Part shown: in pieces, positions 41,402 to 48,805 of the stretch
Position numbering within the stretch: position 1 is the first letter of the stretch
Layout: each line of letters starts with the position of its first letter
Assembly (NCBI RefSeq): GCF_010726765.1
Contig: NZ_AP022601.1
Span: forward strand, 4,464,001-4,528,000
Length of the DNA stretch: 64,000 nt
Direction: 5' to 3'
DNA from: Mycobacterium gallinarum
GTDB taxonomy: Bacteria; Actinomycetota; Actinomycetes; Mycobacteriales; Mycobacteriaceae
Translations under genes and position numbers: made by a program
Notes under the pieces: generated by a model
Databases searched by the model: none
Seen by the model: the letters and a program-made list of their open reading frames with translations, nothing else
What the model was told of the DNA's origin: nothing

Positions 41402-42388
41402 ATGAGTCGTGTTCGCGGGATGGCCGCGGCACTCTTCTCCGTTCTGTCGTTGGTTTCGGCTCCGGTGGCTGTTGCCCAGCCCGCCGGCTCGCCGGGACAA
41501 GGTGCGCATATCACCGGTATCGAGCATGTGAACGAACGCTGGGACAAGGTCTCGGTGTACTCGCCCTCGATGAACAAGGTGATCGTCAACGACGTGTTCA
41601 AGTCGCCGACGTCGAACTCGCCGACCTTCTACCTGTTGCCCGGTATCGACGGGGGCGACAATCTGGATCCGGGCGGCAACTGGGCCCCGGGCACCAAGAG
41701 CTGGTTCGGAATGACCGATGTCCAAGGCTTTTTCGCCGAGAAGAACGTCAACGTCGTCTCCCCGCTCGGTGGCGCGTTCAGCTGGTACACCAACTGGGTC
41801 GCCGACGCCGGCAAGCAGTACCAGACCTACATGACCTCCGAACTGCCACCGTTGATCAACGCCGAGTACAACACCAACGGCGTGAACGCGGTCGGTGGCC
41901 TGTCGAGCACCGGGGGCACCGCGGTCGACTACGCAATCCAGGCGCCGGGCGTCTATCGGGCGGTCGGCTCCTATAGCGGTCTGCTGAACCCGGCCGATCA
42001 ACCGCAGCAGGTCAGCATGTCACTGTTGGGCGGTGGCGCCAGCGCAGACGCGATGTGGGGCCCGCCGGGCGGACCGCTGTGGATTGCCCATGACCCCTCC
42101 AAGAACGTCGCCAAGCTGCAGGGCGTCGCGGTGTATGCAGCGGCCTCGGCCAGCGGCGGGGTCGGTGCCGTCGACCGGCTGCCCGAGGGCTTTGGGCCCA
42201 ACTTCACCGGTGGACTGATCGAACGCATTGTCGCCGACAGTACGCGCGTGTTCGCCGATGCCGCTGCCGCAGCAGGCATTCCGATCACCTACATCGTTCG
42301 GCCTGAAGGCTCCCACACGTGGGGTCTGTTCGAGTCCGAGATGCAGGAGTCCTGGAACACCACCATCGGACCGGCCCTGGGCGTGTAG
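41402..42388 (+). CDS. Antigen-85-like alpha/beta-hydrolase (mycolyltransferase-like esterase), secreted
   Basis: 328 residues from ATG 41402. Signal peptide MSRVRGMAAALFSVLSLVSA ends near A-V-A-Q. The mature protein follows the Fbp/Ag85 order: VYSPSMNKVIVNDVF, PTFYLLPGIDG, SWFGMTDVQGFFAEK, the nucleophile elbow GGLSSTGGTAVDY, SYSGLLNPADQP, ADAMWGPPGGPLW and the catalytic GSHTWGLF His. The elbow Ser is in G-L-S-S-T rather than G-L-S-M-A, and the region of the Ag85 catalytic Glu (G-x-P-N-E-x-G-G in FbpB) reads SASGGVGAVDRL with no Glu. It may therefore use another acid or act on other esters. An open frame reaches 41249. Confidence 0.85.
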   Translation: MSRVRGMAAALFSVLSLVSAPVAVAQPAGSPGQGAHITGIEHVNERWDKVSVYSPSMNKVIVNDVFKSPTSNSPTFYLLPGIDGGDNLDPGGNWAPGTKSWFGMTDVQGFFAEKNVNVVSPLGGAFSWYTNWVADAGKQYQTYMTSELPPLINAEYNTNGVNAVGGLSSTGGTAVDYAIQAPGVYRAVGSYSGLLNPADQPQQVSMSLLGGGASADAMWGPPGGPLWIAHDPSKNVAKLQGVAVYAAASASGGVGAVDRLPEGFGPNFTGGLIERIVADSTRVFADAAAAAGIPITYIVRPEGSHTWGLFESEMQESWNTTIGPALGV

Positions 42389-42393
42389 TCGGT

Positions 42394-43008
42394 CTACGTT
42401 GCGGCTGTGGTGAGTTCGCGGTGTGCTGCTGCCAGCCGTAGGGCGGCGGTGATCATCGACCCGACGACGATCACCGCGCCGACCACCGGGATGGCGGCCG
42501 GTGCCGCAGCGGCCACGATGGCGGCGAGGCAGCGTTCGGTCTTGCCGAAGGGCCCGCCGTTGCGCCGTGTCGCGCCCGCCCCTGCGGCGGCGAGTGAGGC
42601 GAAGGTCGGCAGCGTCGCCGCCAGCGCGGCGGCAAGGACCCAGATCACCGGCCAGGACAGCCAGTTCATGCCGGGGCCGCCCTGAGATGCCGCCCAGACC
42701 GCGAGTCCGGCGAACATCAGCAGATCCGAGGCACGGTCGCCGATTTCATTCAGTGCGAACCCCCACGGACGGCAGACCTTCCTGGCCCGCGCGACCGCGC
42801 CGTCGAGGTTCGCCCCGGCCAGCCGGACACCGAGCCACAACACCGCCAGTGGCCACCAGCCGGCCGCGATGCTGACTGCCGCCGCTGCTGCGCCGAAAAT
42901 GCCGACCGCGGTGAAGAAATCCGGTGAGGTGCCCTGAATCTCGGCGCGCTGCAGGAAGATCCGAAGCCGTTGGGTGTACCAGGGCTTCAGTGCGTAGAGT
43001 CCGTCCAT
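42394..43008 (-). CDS. CDP-alcohol phosphatidyltransferase family protein with a degenerate motif
   Basis: 204 residues with about five to six transmembrane helices. The CDP-OH-P signature is D1-x2-D2-G-x2-A-R-x8-G-x3-D3-x3-D4. Here D2 (D69), G70, A73, R74, G83 and D4 (D91) are present, but D1 is Ala66 and D3 is Asn87. D1 to D3 normally hold the metal, so activity is uncertain. The first 45 residues (ALKPWYTQRLRIFLQRAEIQ and a P-D-F-F helix) resemble the N-terminus of the acyltransferase encoded two bases upstream. Likely a phospholipid-type headgroup enzyme or a scaffold for its partner. Confidence 0.82.
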   Translation of the reverse strand: MDGLYALKPWYTQRLRIFLQRAEIQGTSPDFFTAVGIFGAAAAAVSIAAGWWPLAVLWLGVRLAGANLDGAVARARKVCRPWGFALNEIGDRASDLLMFAGLAVWAASQGGPGMNWLSWPVIWVLAAALAATLPTFASLAAAGAGATRRNGGPFGKTERCLAAIVAAAAPAAIPVVGAVIVVGSMITAALRLAAAHRELTTAAT

Positions 43009-43010
43009 CG

Positions 43011-43901
43011 CTACGCCGCGCTCGCCATGGATGCACGCTGCGGTTCCCGCTGAGCGACCGCGAGGCGGTCCTGCACGAGTCGCAGCGTGCCTGTATTGGT
43101 CCGCGTGCGACGCCCGTTGCGCAATGCCAAGACCTCGCGCCGCAAATCCTGCGCGGCGATAGCGGCCGGGTCCATCGGCTCACCGATCCGAACCTCCATC
43201 GGGCTGGGTGTCAGGCGCCCACCCTTGGGCAGCACGTCGGCGGTGCCCAGCAGCGCAACCGGGATGACCGGCACACCGCATTCCTTTGCCAAATGGATGG
43301 CGCCGGAACGGAACTCGCCGATGTTGCCGTCGGTGCTGCGGGTGCCCTCCGGATAGATCACGACAGTTCGACCCGCCGCGAGCGCGGGTTTGACCGCTGC
43401 GACCAGCGCGGCATACGACGAGCCGCCCGAACGTCGCACCGGAAGGCCACCTGCGAGGTTGGTCAGCACGAACCGGCGCACCGGAACGTCGAACCAGTAG
43501 TCGGCGGCCGCGACGAACACCGGCTTCGCCTTGGGCGGCAGCGCGGCGAGGAGAACAGCCGTGTCGGCGTGAGAGCTGTGGTTGGCGACGAGGATGCAGC
43601 CACCTTCGTGACGCCAGCGGCCGATCACCGTCAGTCCGCCGGAGCAGCCGACAACGGTCCGCCACAGGTAGTGCCGGAACGCGGCGGCGATTCGGCCCGT
43701 GCGCATCAACCGGTGGATGGCGACGAGGAGCAGTCCGACGACGCACGCGGCCTCGATCCAGGGCACGGTGGCCGGCGCGGCGTTCAACAAGATGGCGAGG
43801 TTGTTGAACAGCTCGGGGGTGTGGCCCTGCATTGCCGAACGGTGCAGGTAATCGCCCAGGCCGGGCATGTACCAGGGGTTGAGTGCGCGAAGCGTGTTCA
43901 T
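43011..43901 (-). CDS. 1-acyl-glycerol-3-phosphate-type acyltransferase (PlsC) with a CDP-transferase-like N-terminus
   Basis: 296 residues. PlsC block I is NHSSHAD (H-x4-D), block III is YPEGTRS, and block IV is VPVIPVALLG, so an acyltransferase for lysophospholipid or a similar acceptor is well supported. The first 50 residues (ALNPWYMPGLGDYLHRSAMQ and a helix with P-E-L-F) precede the PlsC domain and match the start of the neighbouring CDP-alcohol transferase in spacing and key residues. The two genes are two bases apart, so the products likely act on the same lipid. Confidence 0.87.
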   Translation of the reverse strand: MNTLRALNPWYMPGLGDYLHRSAMQGHTPELFNNLAILLNAAPATVPWIEAACVVGLLLVAIHRLMRTGRIAAAFRHYLWRTVVGCSGGLTVIGRWRHEGGCILVANHSSHADTAVLLAALPPKAKPVFVAAADYWFDVPVRRFVLTNLAGGLPVRRSGGSSYAALVAAVKPALAAGRTVVIYPEGTRSTDGNIGEFRSGAIHLAKECGVPVIPVALLGTADVLPKGGRLTPSPMEVRIGEPMDPAAIAAQDLRREVLALRNGRRTRTNTGTLRLVQDRLAVAQREPQRASMASAA

Positions 43902-43978
43902 CGGGTATCTCCTCTCCTTCTCGTCGGTTGGCCGAACGATCTGCCTGACCGTTGATGGGGAGAGTTAACGAACACGCA

Positions 43979-44020
43979 CTTGGAGGTTTCTAAAGACTTC
44001 CAAGGGCCCCTGAACAGGGG
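43979..44020 (-). terminator. Two tandem hairpins downstream of the aquaporin remnant
   Basis: CTTGGA (43979-43984) pairs with TCCAAG (43999-44004), and CCCCT (44007-44011) with AGGGG (44016-44020). They lie between the aquaporin remnant (stop 44041) and the acyltransferase start (43901) on the same strand. They may be an old terminator or part of the acyltransferase leader. Confidence 0.45.
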
Positions 44021-44040
44021 GGAATTCGGGTGACCTGCGG

Positions 44041-44310
44041 CTACGTGGTGGCTGACTCCTCGAGGGCGTCGTCGCGCACCGGGCGGTCGGCCAGTTCCTC
44101 ATTCCTGCCGAACAGGAACGGGTAGGCGATGCCTGCGATGGCGGCACCGACCAGCGGCGCCAACCAGAACGCCCAGAGCTGCATCGGTGCCAGGACCACC
44201 TCGATGATCAGGACCGCGGCCAGGGAGTAGCCGCCCGGTGAGTGCTCGCCGAAACCGTTGGCGGCCATGTTGCCAGTGGCCGTCGTGGCCAAATCGTGCC
44301 GCGACGGACG
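44041..44310 (-). pseudogene. Aquaporin/AqpZ remnant
   Basis: The last stretch of an AqpZ-type channel: NMAANGFGEHSPGGYSLAAV is the family's NGYGEHSPGGY-like region and QLWAFWLAPLVGAAIAG is the C-terminal helix. Between them, where a full AqpZ has two helices and the second NPA loop (about 60 residues), this sequence passes directly through EVVLAPMQLW. The N-terminal half with the first NPA loop is absent as well: upstream of 44292 no reading frame continues the family. So both pore loops are lost and the gene cannot encode a channel. The left half of the parent gene was probably removed with the sequence before the bicupin gene. Confidence 0.8.
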
Positions 44311-44345
44311 TCAACGGCACCGCACCGTGATCTGAGCTTCGCCGT

Positions 44346-45395
44346 TCACGCGTCGACGGGATTGCAGCGATTGACGATCAGCGGGTCGGTCTTGGTGAAC
44401 GGGAATGCCGGGAGATCGTCGATGTGCATGTTGAATGTCGCGGCCAGCACTTCGCGCGAGTACGCGCTCGCCGATGCGCGGTACCCGATGTCACCGGGCA
44501 TGGGCTGGTCGAAGAAGATCGCGAAATGAATGTCGGGGGCGTCCACCACCTCGATGTGGTGCGGGTAGGCGCGCGGGATGAAGTAGACGTCGCCCTCCTT
44601 GAGGTAGTAGGTGTCGACCGAGCCGTCGGGGTCCATCACGGTCATCCGACCGTTTCCCTTGTGGACGTAGCCCATTTCGGCGGTGATGGGATGCCAGTGC
44701 GGTTCACGCATACCGTCCTCGCGGATGCGCAGCGAGTACATCGACAAATCCTTCAGCGCCGGCCAGTACTGGGACCGCGCCAGCCGGGCAGAACCGACTG
44801 CGACACCGATGGCCGGACTCTGCGCCTCGACGGCGAACTTGTGCGGATCGTCGAACCGAGCAGTTGACGGAACGTCCGGATCGCCTGCGCGCGCGGCGAA
44901 TTTACGATCGGTGGTGTCCCGGCGCATCTTCGTGAAGTCAGCGGCGGGCAGGTCATAGGTGTTGCCGAGTACGGCGTCCGTCATCGCACCGAAAGACGCT
45001 GCCAGACCGAAGTCTTCGGGCCGCTCGCTGCGAAACGCGAGAATGAACTCGGCAGGCTCCTCTCCGATGTTCTCGATGTGATGCAGTGACCCGGAGTCGA
45101 TGTGGAACATCTCGCCTGCCCCGACGGTGAAGCTGGAGAACTTGCTGTAGCTGTCGAGCACCGACACCAGCGAGGTGCCGGATATGCAGTAAGTGAGCTC
45201 GTTGCAATTGGCATGCCAGTGTGGTGTGCGCATTGCGCCGGGATTGACGACGATCCGTTTGATCGACATGCCGGACAGGATCGGAAACGTGTCGGCGGTG
45301 ACTCGCGTGATGGACCCGAGGTCGTTCTGCTCGACGACTTCGCCGGCGGTCAATGAGGTGGCGTGAAGGCTCGAGCTCTGGGGTGTGGAAGACAT
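44346..45395 (-). CDS. Bicupin, oxalate-decarboxylase-like
   Basis: 349 residues with two cupin domains. First: MRTPHWHANCNELTYCISG (H-x-H plus Glu) and a second motif with SGSLHHIENIG; second: MREPHWHPITAEMGYVHKG and PRAYPHHIEVV. Each domain thus has the three-His, one-Glu metal site of oxalate decarboxylases, which use Mn. The linker region around 150-190 carries the R-x-x-T-T-D part where oxalate decarboxylase has a lid loop; the S-E-N-S-T lid is not evident, so oxalate oxidase or another activity remains possible. ATG 45395 is preferred; GTG 45401 is in frame. Cytosolic. Confidence 0.85.
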   Translation of the reverse strand: MSSTPQSSSLHATSLTAGEVVEQNDLGSITRVTADTFPILSGMSIKRIVVNPGAMRTPHWHANCNELTYCISGTSLVSVLDSYSKFSSFTVGAGEMFHIDSGSLHHIENIGEEPAEFILAFRSERPEDFGLAASFGAMTDAVLGNTYDLPAADFTKMRRDTTDRKFAARAGDPDVPSTARFDDPHKFAVEAQSPAIGVAVGSARLARSQYWPALKDLSMYSLRIREDGMREPHWHPITAEMGYVHKGNGRMTVMDPDGSVDTYYLKEGDVYFIPRAYPHHIEVVDAPDIHFAIFFDQPMPGDIGYRASASAYSREVLAATFNMHIDDLPAFPFTKTDPLIVNRCNPVDA

Positions 45396-45471
45396 ATCCA
45401 CATGCTTGCGTCGAAATCGGAGTTTTGTGGAGGTCTTCTCGAACTTTCGCTACAAACCGCGGATTTCGTGG

Positions 45472-46287
45472 CTAGGCGTAGGCGGTGAGGCGCGCGACGA
45501 TCGCCACCTCGCCGTCGGGCCCGATGGCTTTCGCCTCGCCGATGCCGCTACGCCGGCCTACTCGTAAAGCCGTTCCGACATAACGTGATTCGGGGCCGCC
45601 TTCCCGAGTGCTGAAGAACTGTCGGATGAAATTCACCCGCAGCGATGCGGTACGCAGTGGCCGATAGTCGCGGCCTGCGTTGACTGCCGCCGACGCCACC
45701 AGTTCGAGTGCCATCGCCGACACCCCGCCGTGCACGATGCCGAGGCTGTTGTTGAGTACCGGATCAGGCAACTGCTGGAGGGCTTTGGCCGAACCACCAC
45801 TCTCGGCGACTCGAACCGCCATCCGGTCGGCCAGGGAACCGGGCGGCAGGGGACCCGTTGGTCCGTCGGGAAATTCGCCGATGTGCGCCGGCGCGCTGAT
45901 GAAGAAGGACCGCACCGTGGCGGTGGCCAGCGTGATGCCGCGATGGGACAACTCGCACAGGCCAAGCCCGACGTCGCTCTTGGCGGCGAACGGCTTCGAC
46001 GTCGCCGTGACCGGCTCGCCTGGGTCTTCGGCGATGACGTCGACCGCGTCGGGGCGGACGTCGAACGACAGCTCACTGGACACCGTCCACTCGCCTGGGC
46101 CTCGGCGGCGGTGGTTGACCAGACCGCCGACGTGGTCGACCAGCATGGCCAGCGGCGCGATCGTGAGGGTGCCGGTGAGCGGGTTGACCATCTCGCCTGC
46201 CGGTATCGACGCCACGCAGCCGTCGGGACCATCTTCGGACGTGACGATGCCGAAGCGGCCCAGTGGGGTGTTCAACGGGTGAGACAT
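45472..46287 (-). CDS. Double-hotdog thioesterase (PaaI/acyl-CoA thioesterase-like)
   Basis: 271 residues with two hotdog units. The first (residues 30-130) has the long MVDHVGG-type helix (MLVDHVGGLVNHRR) and a strand pair; the second (residues 160-270) has NNSLGIVHGGVSAMALELVASAAV, in which N and H-G-G are PaaI-type catalytic residues. Such tandem domains hydrolyse acyl-CoA. The start lies 61 bases from the copper ATPase start in a divergent arrangement; the CsoR-type palindrome lies between them but closer to the ATPase gene. Confidence 0.83.
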   Translation of the reverse strand: MSHPLNTPLGRFGIVTSEDGPDGCVASIPAGEMVNPLTGTLTIAPLAMLVDHVGGLVNHRRRGPGEWTVSSELSFDVRPDAVDVIAEDPGEPVTATSKPFAAKSDVGLGLCELSHRGITLATATVRSFFISAPAHIGEFPDGPTGPLPPGSLADRMAVRVAESGGSAKALQQLPDPVLNNSLGIVHGGVSAMALELVASAAVNAGRDYRPLRTASLRVNFIRQFFSTREGGPESRYVGTALRVGRRSGIGEAKAIGPDGEVAIVARLTAYA

Positions 46288-46319
46288 CGCTGTCCAGCGT
46301 GACGGCTAGGGGGTGGCTA

Positions 46320-46338
46320 TATACCCCCTAGGGGTATA
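46320..46338. promoter_or_regulatory. CsoR/RicR-type operator TATACCCC-N3-GGGGTATA
   Basis: Eight-base arms around cta, ten bases before the start of the copper-ATPase gene. A run of C followed by a run of G flanked by TA is the typical DNA site of copper-responsive CsoR-family repressors, which lose DNA binding on taking up Cu(I). No csoR or ricR gene is in the window, so the regulator acts in trans. Confidence 0.75.
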
Positions 46339-46348
46339 GACTGCCGTC

Positions 46349-48391
46349 ATGACCGAGGTAGACCACACGCAACATCAGGCCCACGCGGGTCACGAAGGCC
46401 ACGACGCGCATGCCGGGCACGGCGGGCACGTCGCGGCGTTCCGGCGGCTGTTCTGGGTGATGCTCGTGATCGCCGTCCCGACGGTCGCGCTGTCACCGAT
46501 GTTCGCGATGATCCTGGGCTACGCCGTGCCGACGTTCCCCGGAGCCCAGTGGGTGTCCCCGGTGCTGGGCACGGTGATGTACGTGTGGGGCGGCAAGCCG
46601 TTCCTGACGGGTGCGGTCAGCGAGATCCGTTCGCGCGCACCGGGAATGATGCTGTTGATCGGCCTCGCCATCACGGTGGCGTTCGTGTCGTCGTGGGGTG
46701 CCAGCCTCGGTGTGTTGCATCACCAGCTCGACTTCTGGTGGGAGCTGGCGCTGCTGATCGTGATCATGCTGCTGGGCCATTGGATCGAGATGCGATCGCT
46801 GGCGCAGACCACTTCGGCGTTGGACTCACTGGCGGCATTGCTGCCGGACGAGGCGGAACGCGTGGTGGGTGGGACAACAGAGACGGTCGCGCCGTCCGAG
46901 CTACGCGTGGGTGATGTCGTGCTGGTCCGGCCCGGTGGCAGTGTTCCCGCCGACGGCGACATCGTCGACGGATCCGCGGACGTCGACGAGTCGATGGTGA
47001 CCGGCGAATCGCGTCCGGTGCGGCGCGGCGTCGGCGACCACGTGATCGCGGGGACGGTCGCCACCGATTCCGGACTGCGCGTCACGGTCAGTGCGGTCGG
47101 CGACGACACGGCGCTGGCCGGAATTCAGCGCCTGGTCACCGAGGCGCAGAACTCGTCGTCGCGCGCGCAGCGGCTGGCGGACAAGGCGGCCGGCTGGCTG
47201 TTCTGGTTCGCGCTGGGCGCCGCCGTCGTCACCGCGGTCGTCTGGAGCCTGATCGGCCTGCCGGACGAGGCGGTGGTGCGCACCATCACGGTGCTGGTGA
47301 TCGCCTGCCCGCACGCGCTGGGCCTGGCGATCCCGCTGGTGGTGTCGATCGCGACCGAGCGCGCGGCCCGCGGCGGTGTCCTGATCAAGGACCGGCTGGC
47401 ACTGGAGAGCATGCGCACCGTCGGCGCGGTGCTGTTCGACAAGACCGGGACGCTGACCAAGGGAGAGCCGACCGTCACCGCGATCGCGACGACCGGCCGC
47501 GGCGACGATGAGGTGCTGGCATTGGCCGCCGCCGCGGAGGCCGACTCCGAGCACCCGCTGGCCCGCGCGATCGTCGAGGCCGCCCGCAGGCGCGGTTTGA
47601 CGGTTCCGCGGTCGTCGGATTTCAGCTCGTCGCCCGCGGTCGGAGTGGCGGCGATGGTGGATGGGCACCGGGTCCGCGTCGGCGGGCCGCGGCTACTGGC
47701 CGAGGCCGGTCGTGATGAGTTGTCCGCGGTGGTGCCGTGGCGCGACGACGGTGCGATCGTGCTGCACGTGCTGGTCGACGACGACGTTGTCGGGGCACTC
47801 AAGCTCGCCGACGAAGTGCGTACGGAGTCCCGCGAGGCTGTCGACGCGCTGCACAAGCTGGGCATCGAGGTGGTGATGATCACAGGCGACGCCGAGTCGG
47901 TGGCGCGCTCGGTGGCCGACGAACTGGGCATCGACAGGGTCTTCGCGGGCGTCCGACCTGGGGATAAGGCGGCCAAGGTCGCGGAGTTGCAGGACGAGGG
48001 GCTAAGCGTCGCGTTCGTCGGCGACGGTGTCAACGACGCCCCGGCGCTGGCACAGGCCGACGTCGGCATCGCGATCGGCGCGGGCACCGACGTGGCGATC
48101 GCATCGGCGGGGGTCATCCTCGCGAGCTCTGACCCGCGGTCGGTGCTCTCGGTGATCGTGCTGTCCAAGGCGACCTATCGCAAGATGAAGCAAAACCTTT
48201 GGTGGGCAGCGGGATACAACCTGCTTTCGGTGCCGCTCGCGGCGGGCATTTTGGCGCCTATCGGGATTGTGCTGCCGATGTCGGTGGGTGCGATCTTGAT
48301 GTCTGCGTCGACCGTGGTGGTGGCCGCCAACGCCCAACTGCTGCGCCGACTGGACCTCCGGCCGCAGGCCAGCGTGCGGTCTGTTCTCTAA
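46349..48391 (+). CDS. Copper-exporting P1B-type ATPase with CPH motif (CopB type)
   Basis: 680 residues. The N-terminus is His-rich (HTQHQAHAGHEGHDAHAGHGGH) and has no C-x-x-C domain, as in CopB proteins. Eight helices are predicted; transmembrane metal motif CPH in VIACPHALGLAIPL, TGES in the actuator, DKTGT phosphorylation site, and GDGVNDAPAL. P1B-3 pumps with CPH export Cu. The upstream CsoR-type palindrome supports copper induction. It is divergent from the thioesterase gene and separated from gltB by a 414-base gap. Confidence 0.93.
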   Translation: MTEVDHTQHQAHAGHEGHDAHAGHGGHVAAFRRLFWVMLVIAVPTVALSPMFAMILGYAVPTFPGAQWVSPVLGTVMYVWGGKPFLTGAVSEIRSRAPGMMLLIGLAITVAFVSSWGASLGVLHHQLDFWWELALLIVIMLLGHWIEMRSLAQTTSALDSLAALLPDEAERVVGGTTETVAPSELRVGDVVLVRPGGSVPADGDIVDGSADVDESMVTGESRPVRRGVGDHVIAGTVATDSGLRVTVSAVGDDTALAGIQRLVTEAQNSSSRAQRLADKAAGWLFWFALGAAVVTAVVWSLIGLPDEAVVRTITVLVIACPHALGLAIPLVVSIATERAARGGVLIKDRLALESMRTVGAVLFDKTGTLTKGEPTVTAIATTGRGDDEVLALAAAAEADSEHPLARAIVEAARRRGLTVPRSSDFSSSPAVGVAAMVDGHRVRVGGPRLLAEAGRDELSAVVPWRDDGAIVLHVLVDDDVVGALKLADEVRTESREAVDALHKLGIEVVMITGDAESVARSVADELGIDRVFAGVRPGDKAAKVAELQDEGLSVAFVGDGVNDAPALAQADVGIAIGAGTDVAIASAGVILASSDPRSVLSVIVLSKATYRKMKQNLWWAAGYNLLSVPLAAGILAPIGIVLPMSVGAILMSASTVVVAANAQLLRRLDLRPQASVRSVL

Positions 48392-48805
48392 GAATCTGGC
48401 TAGGCTTTCTGCAAACCAGTTCGGCAGGATAATGCCAGATAAACTCCGCGTACTATGGTTACAGCAAACTCCAGACGGAAGGGTCCGCACGCGACGCGGC
48501 ACTTCGCATTCTGGCTGGCGCGCCCGCTTGATCTCGAAATAGAAAGGGCGGCAATGTCTCTCGCCAAGATTCAGCGCCGGATTCGCCCGTGCGACGAAAT
48601 GGCCGGATCACTCTACTTAGGCCCGCCTAAGTTGGCATGTCAACCCGAGTTTGTCATATCGTTTTGTCCACTTGTGGCGAGTGGGAATTGGGCCGTCGTT
48701 CAGTGCTGCACGAAGGAACCGCCCTCGCTGAAACGGCCAGCGGCCGTCCTCGAATTGGTTGGCCGGCGGAATCCTCGCTCGGCGTTCGGAAAAGGGTAGG
48801 TGGGA
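48392..48805 (+). other. Non-coding leader region upstream of gltB (414 bases)
   Basis: The region is less GC-rich than its surroundings. An ORF of 114 codons at 48455-48799 has no coding character. It contains an 18-base palindrome at 48615-48632 and probably the gltB promoter; no GlnR box, riboswitch or transposon end was recognised. A long transcribed leader is possible. Confidence 0.5.
48615..48632. promoter_or_regulatory. 18-base palindrome ACTTAGGC-CC-GCCTAAGT in the gltB leader
   Basis: Perfect eight-base arms with a CC spacer, 174 bases before the gltB ATG. TTAGG and CCTAA half-sites are those of DtxR/IdeR/MntR-family operators, but the spacing (four bases) is shorter than the 19-base IdeR box (nine). 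A metal-responsive regulator is suggested, not shown. Confidence 0.6.

Noticed and set aside
48455..48799. 114-codon ORF in the gltB leader
   Set aside because: No ribosome site at its start, mixed composition without a pattern, and it covers the palindrome at 48615. Treated as non-coding leader.
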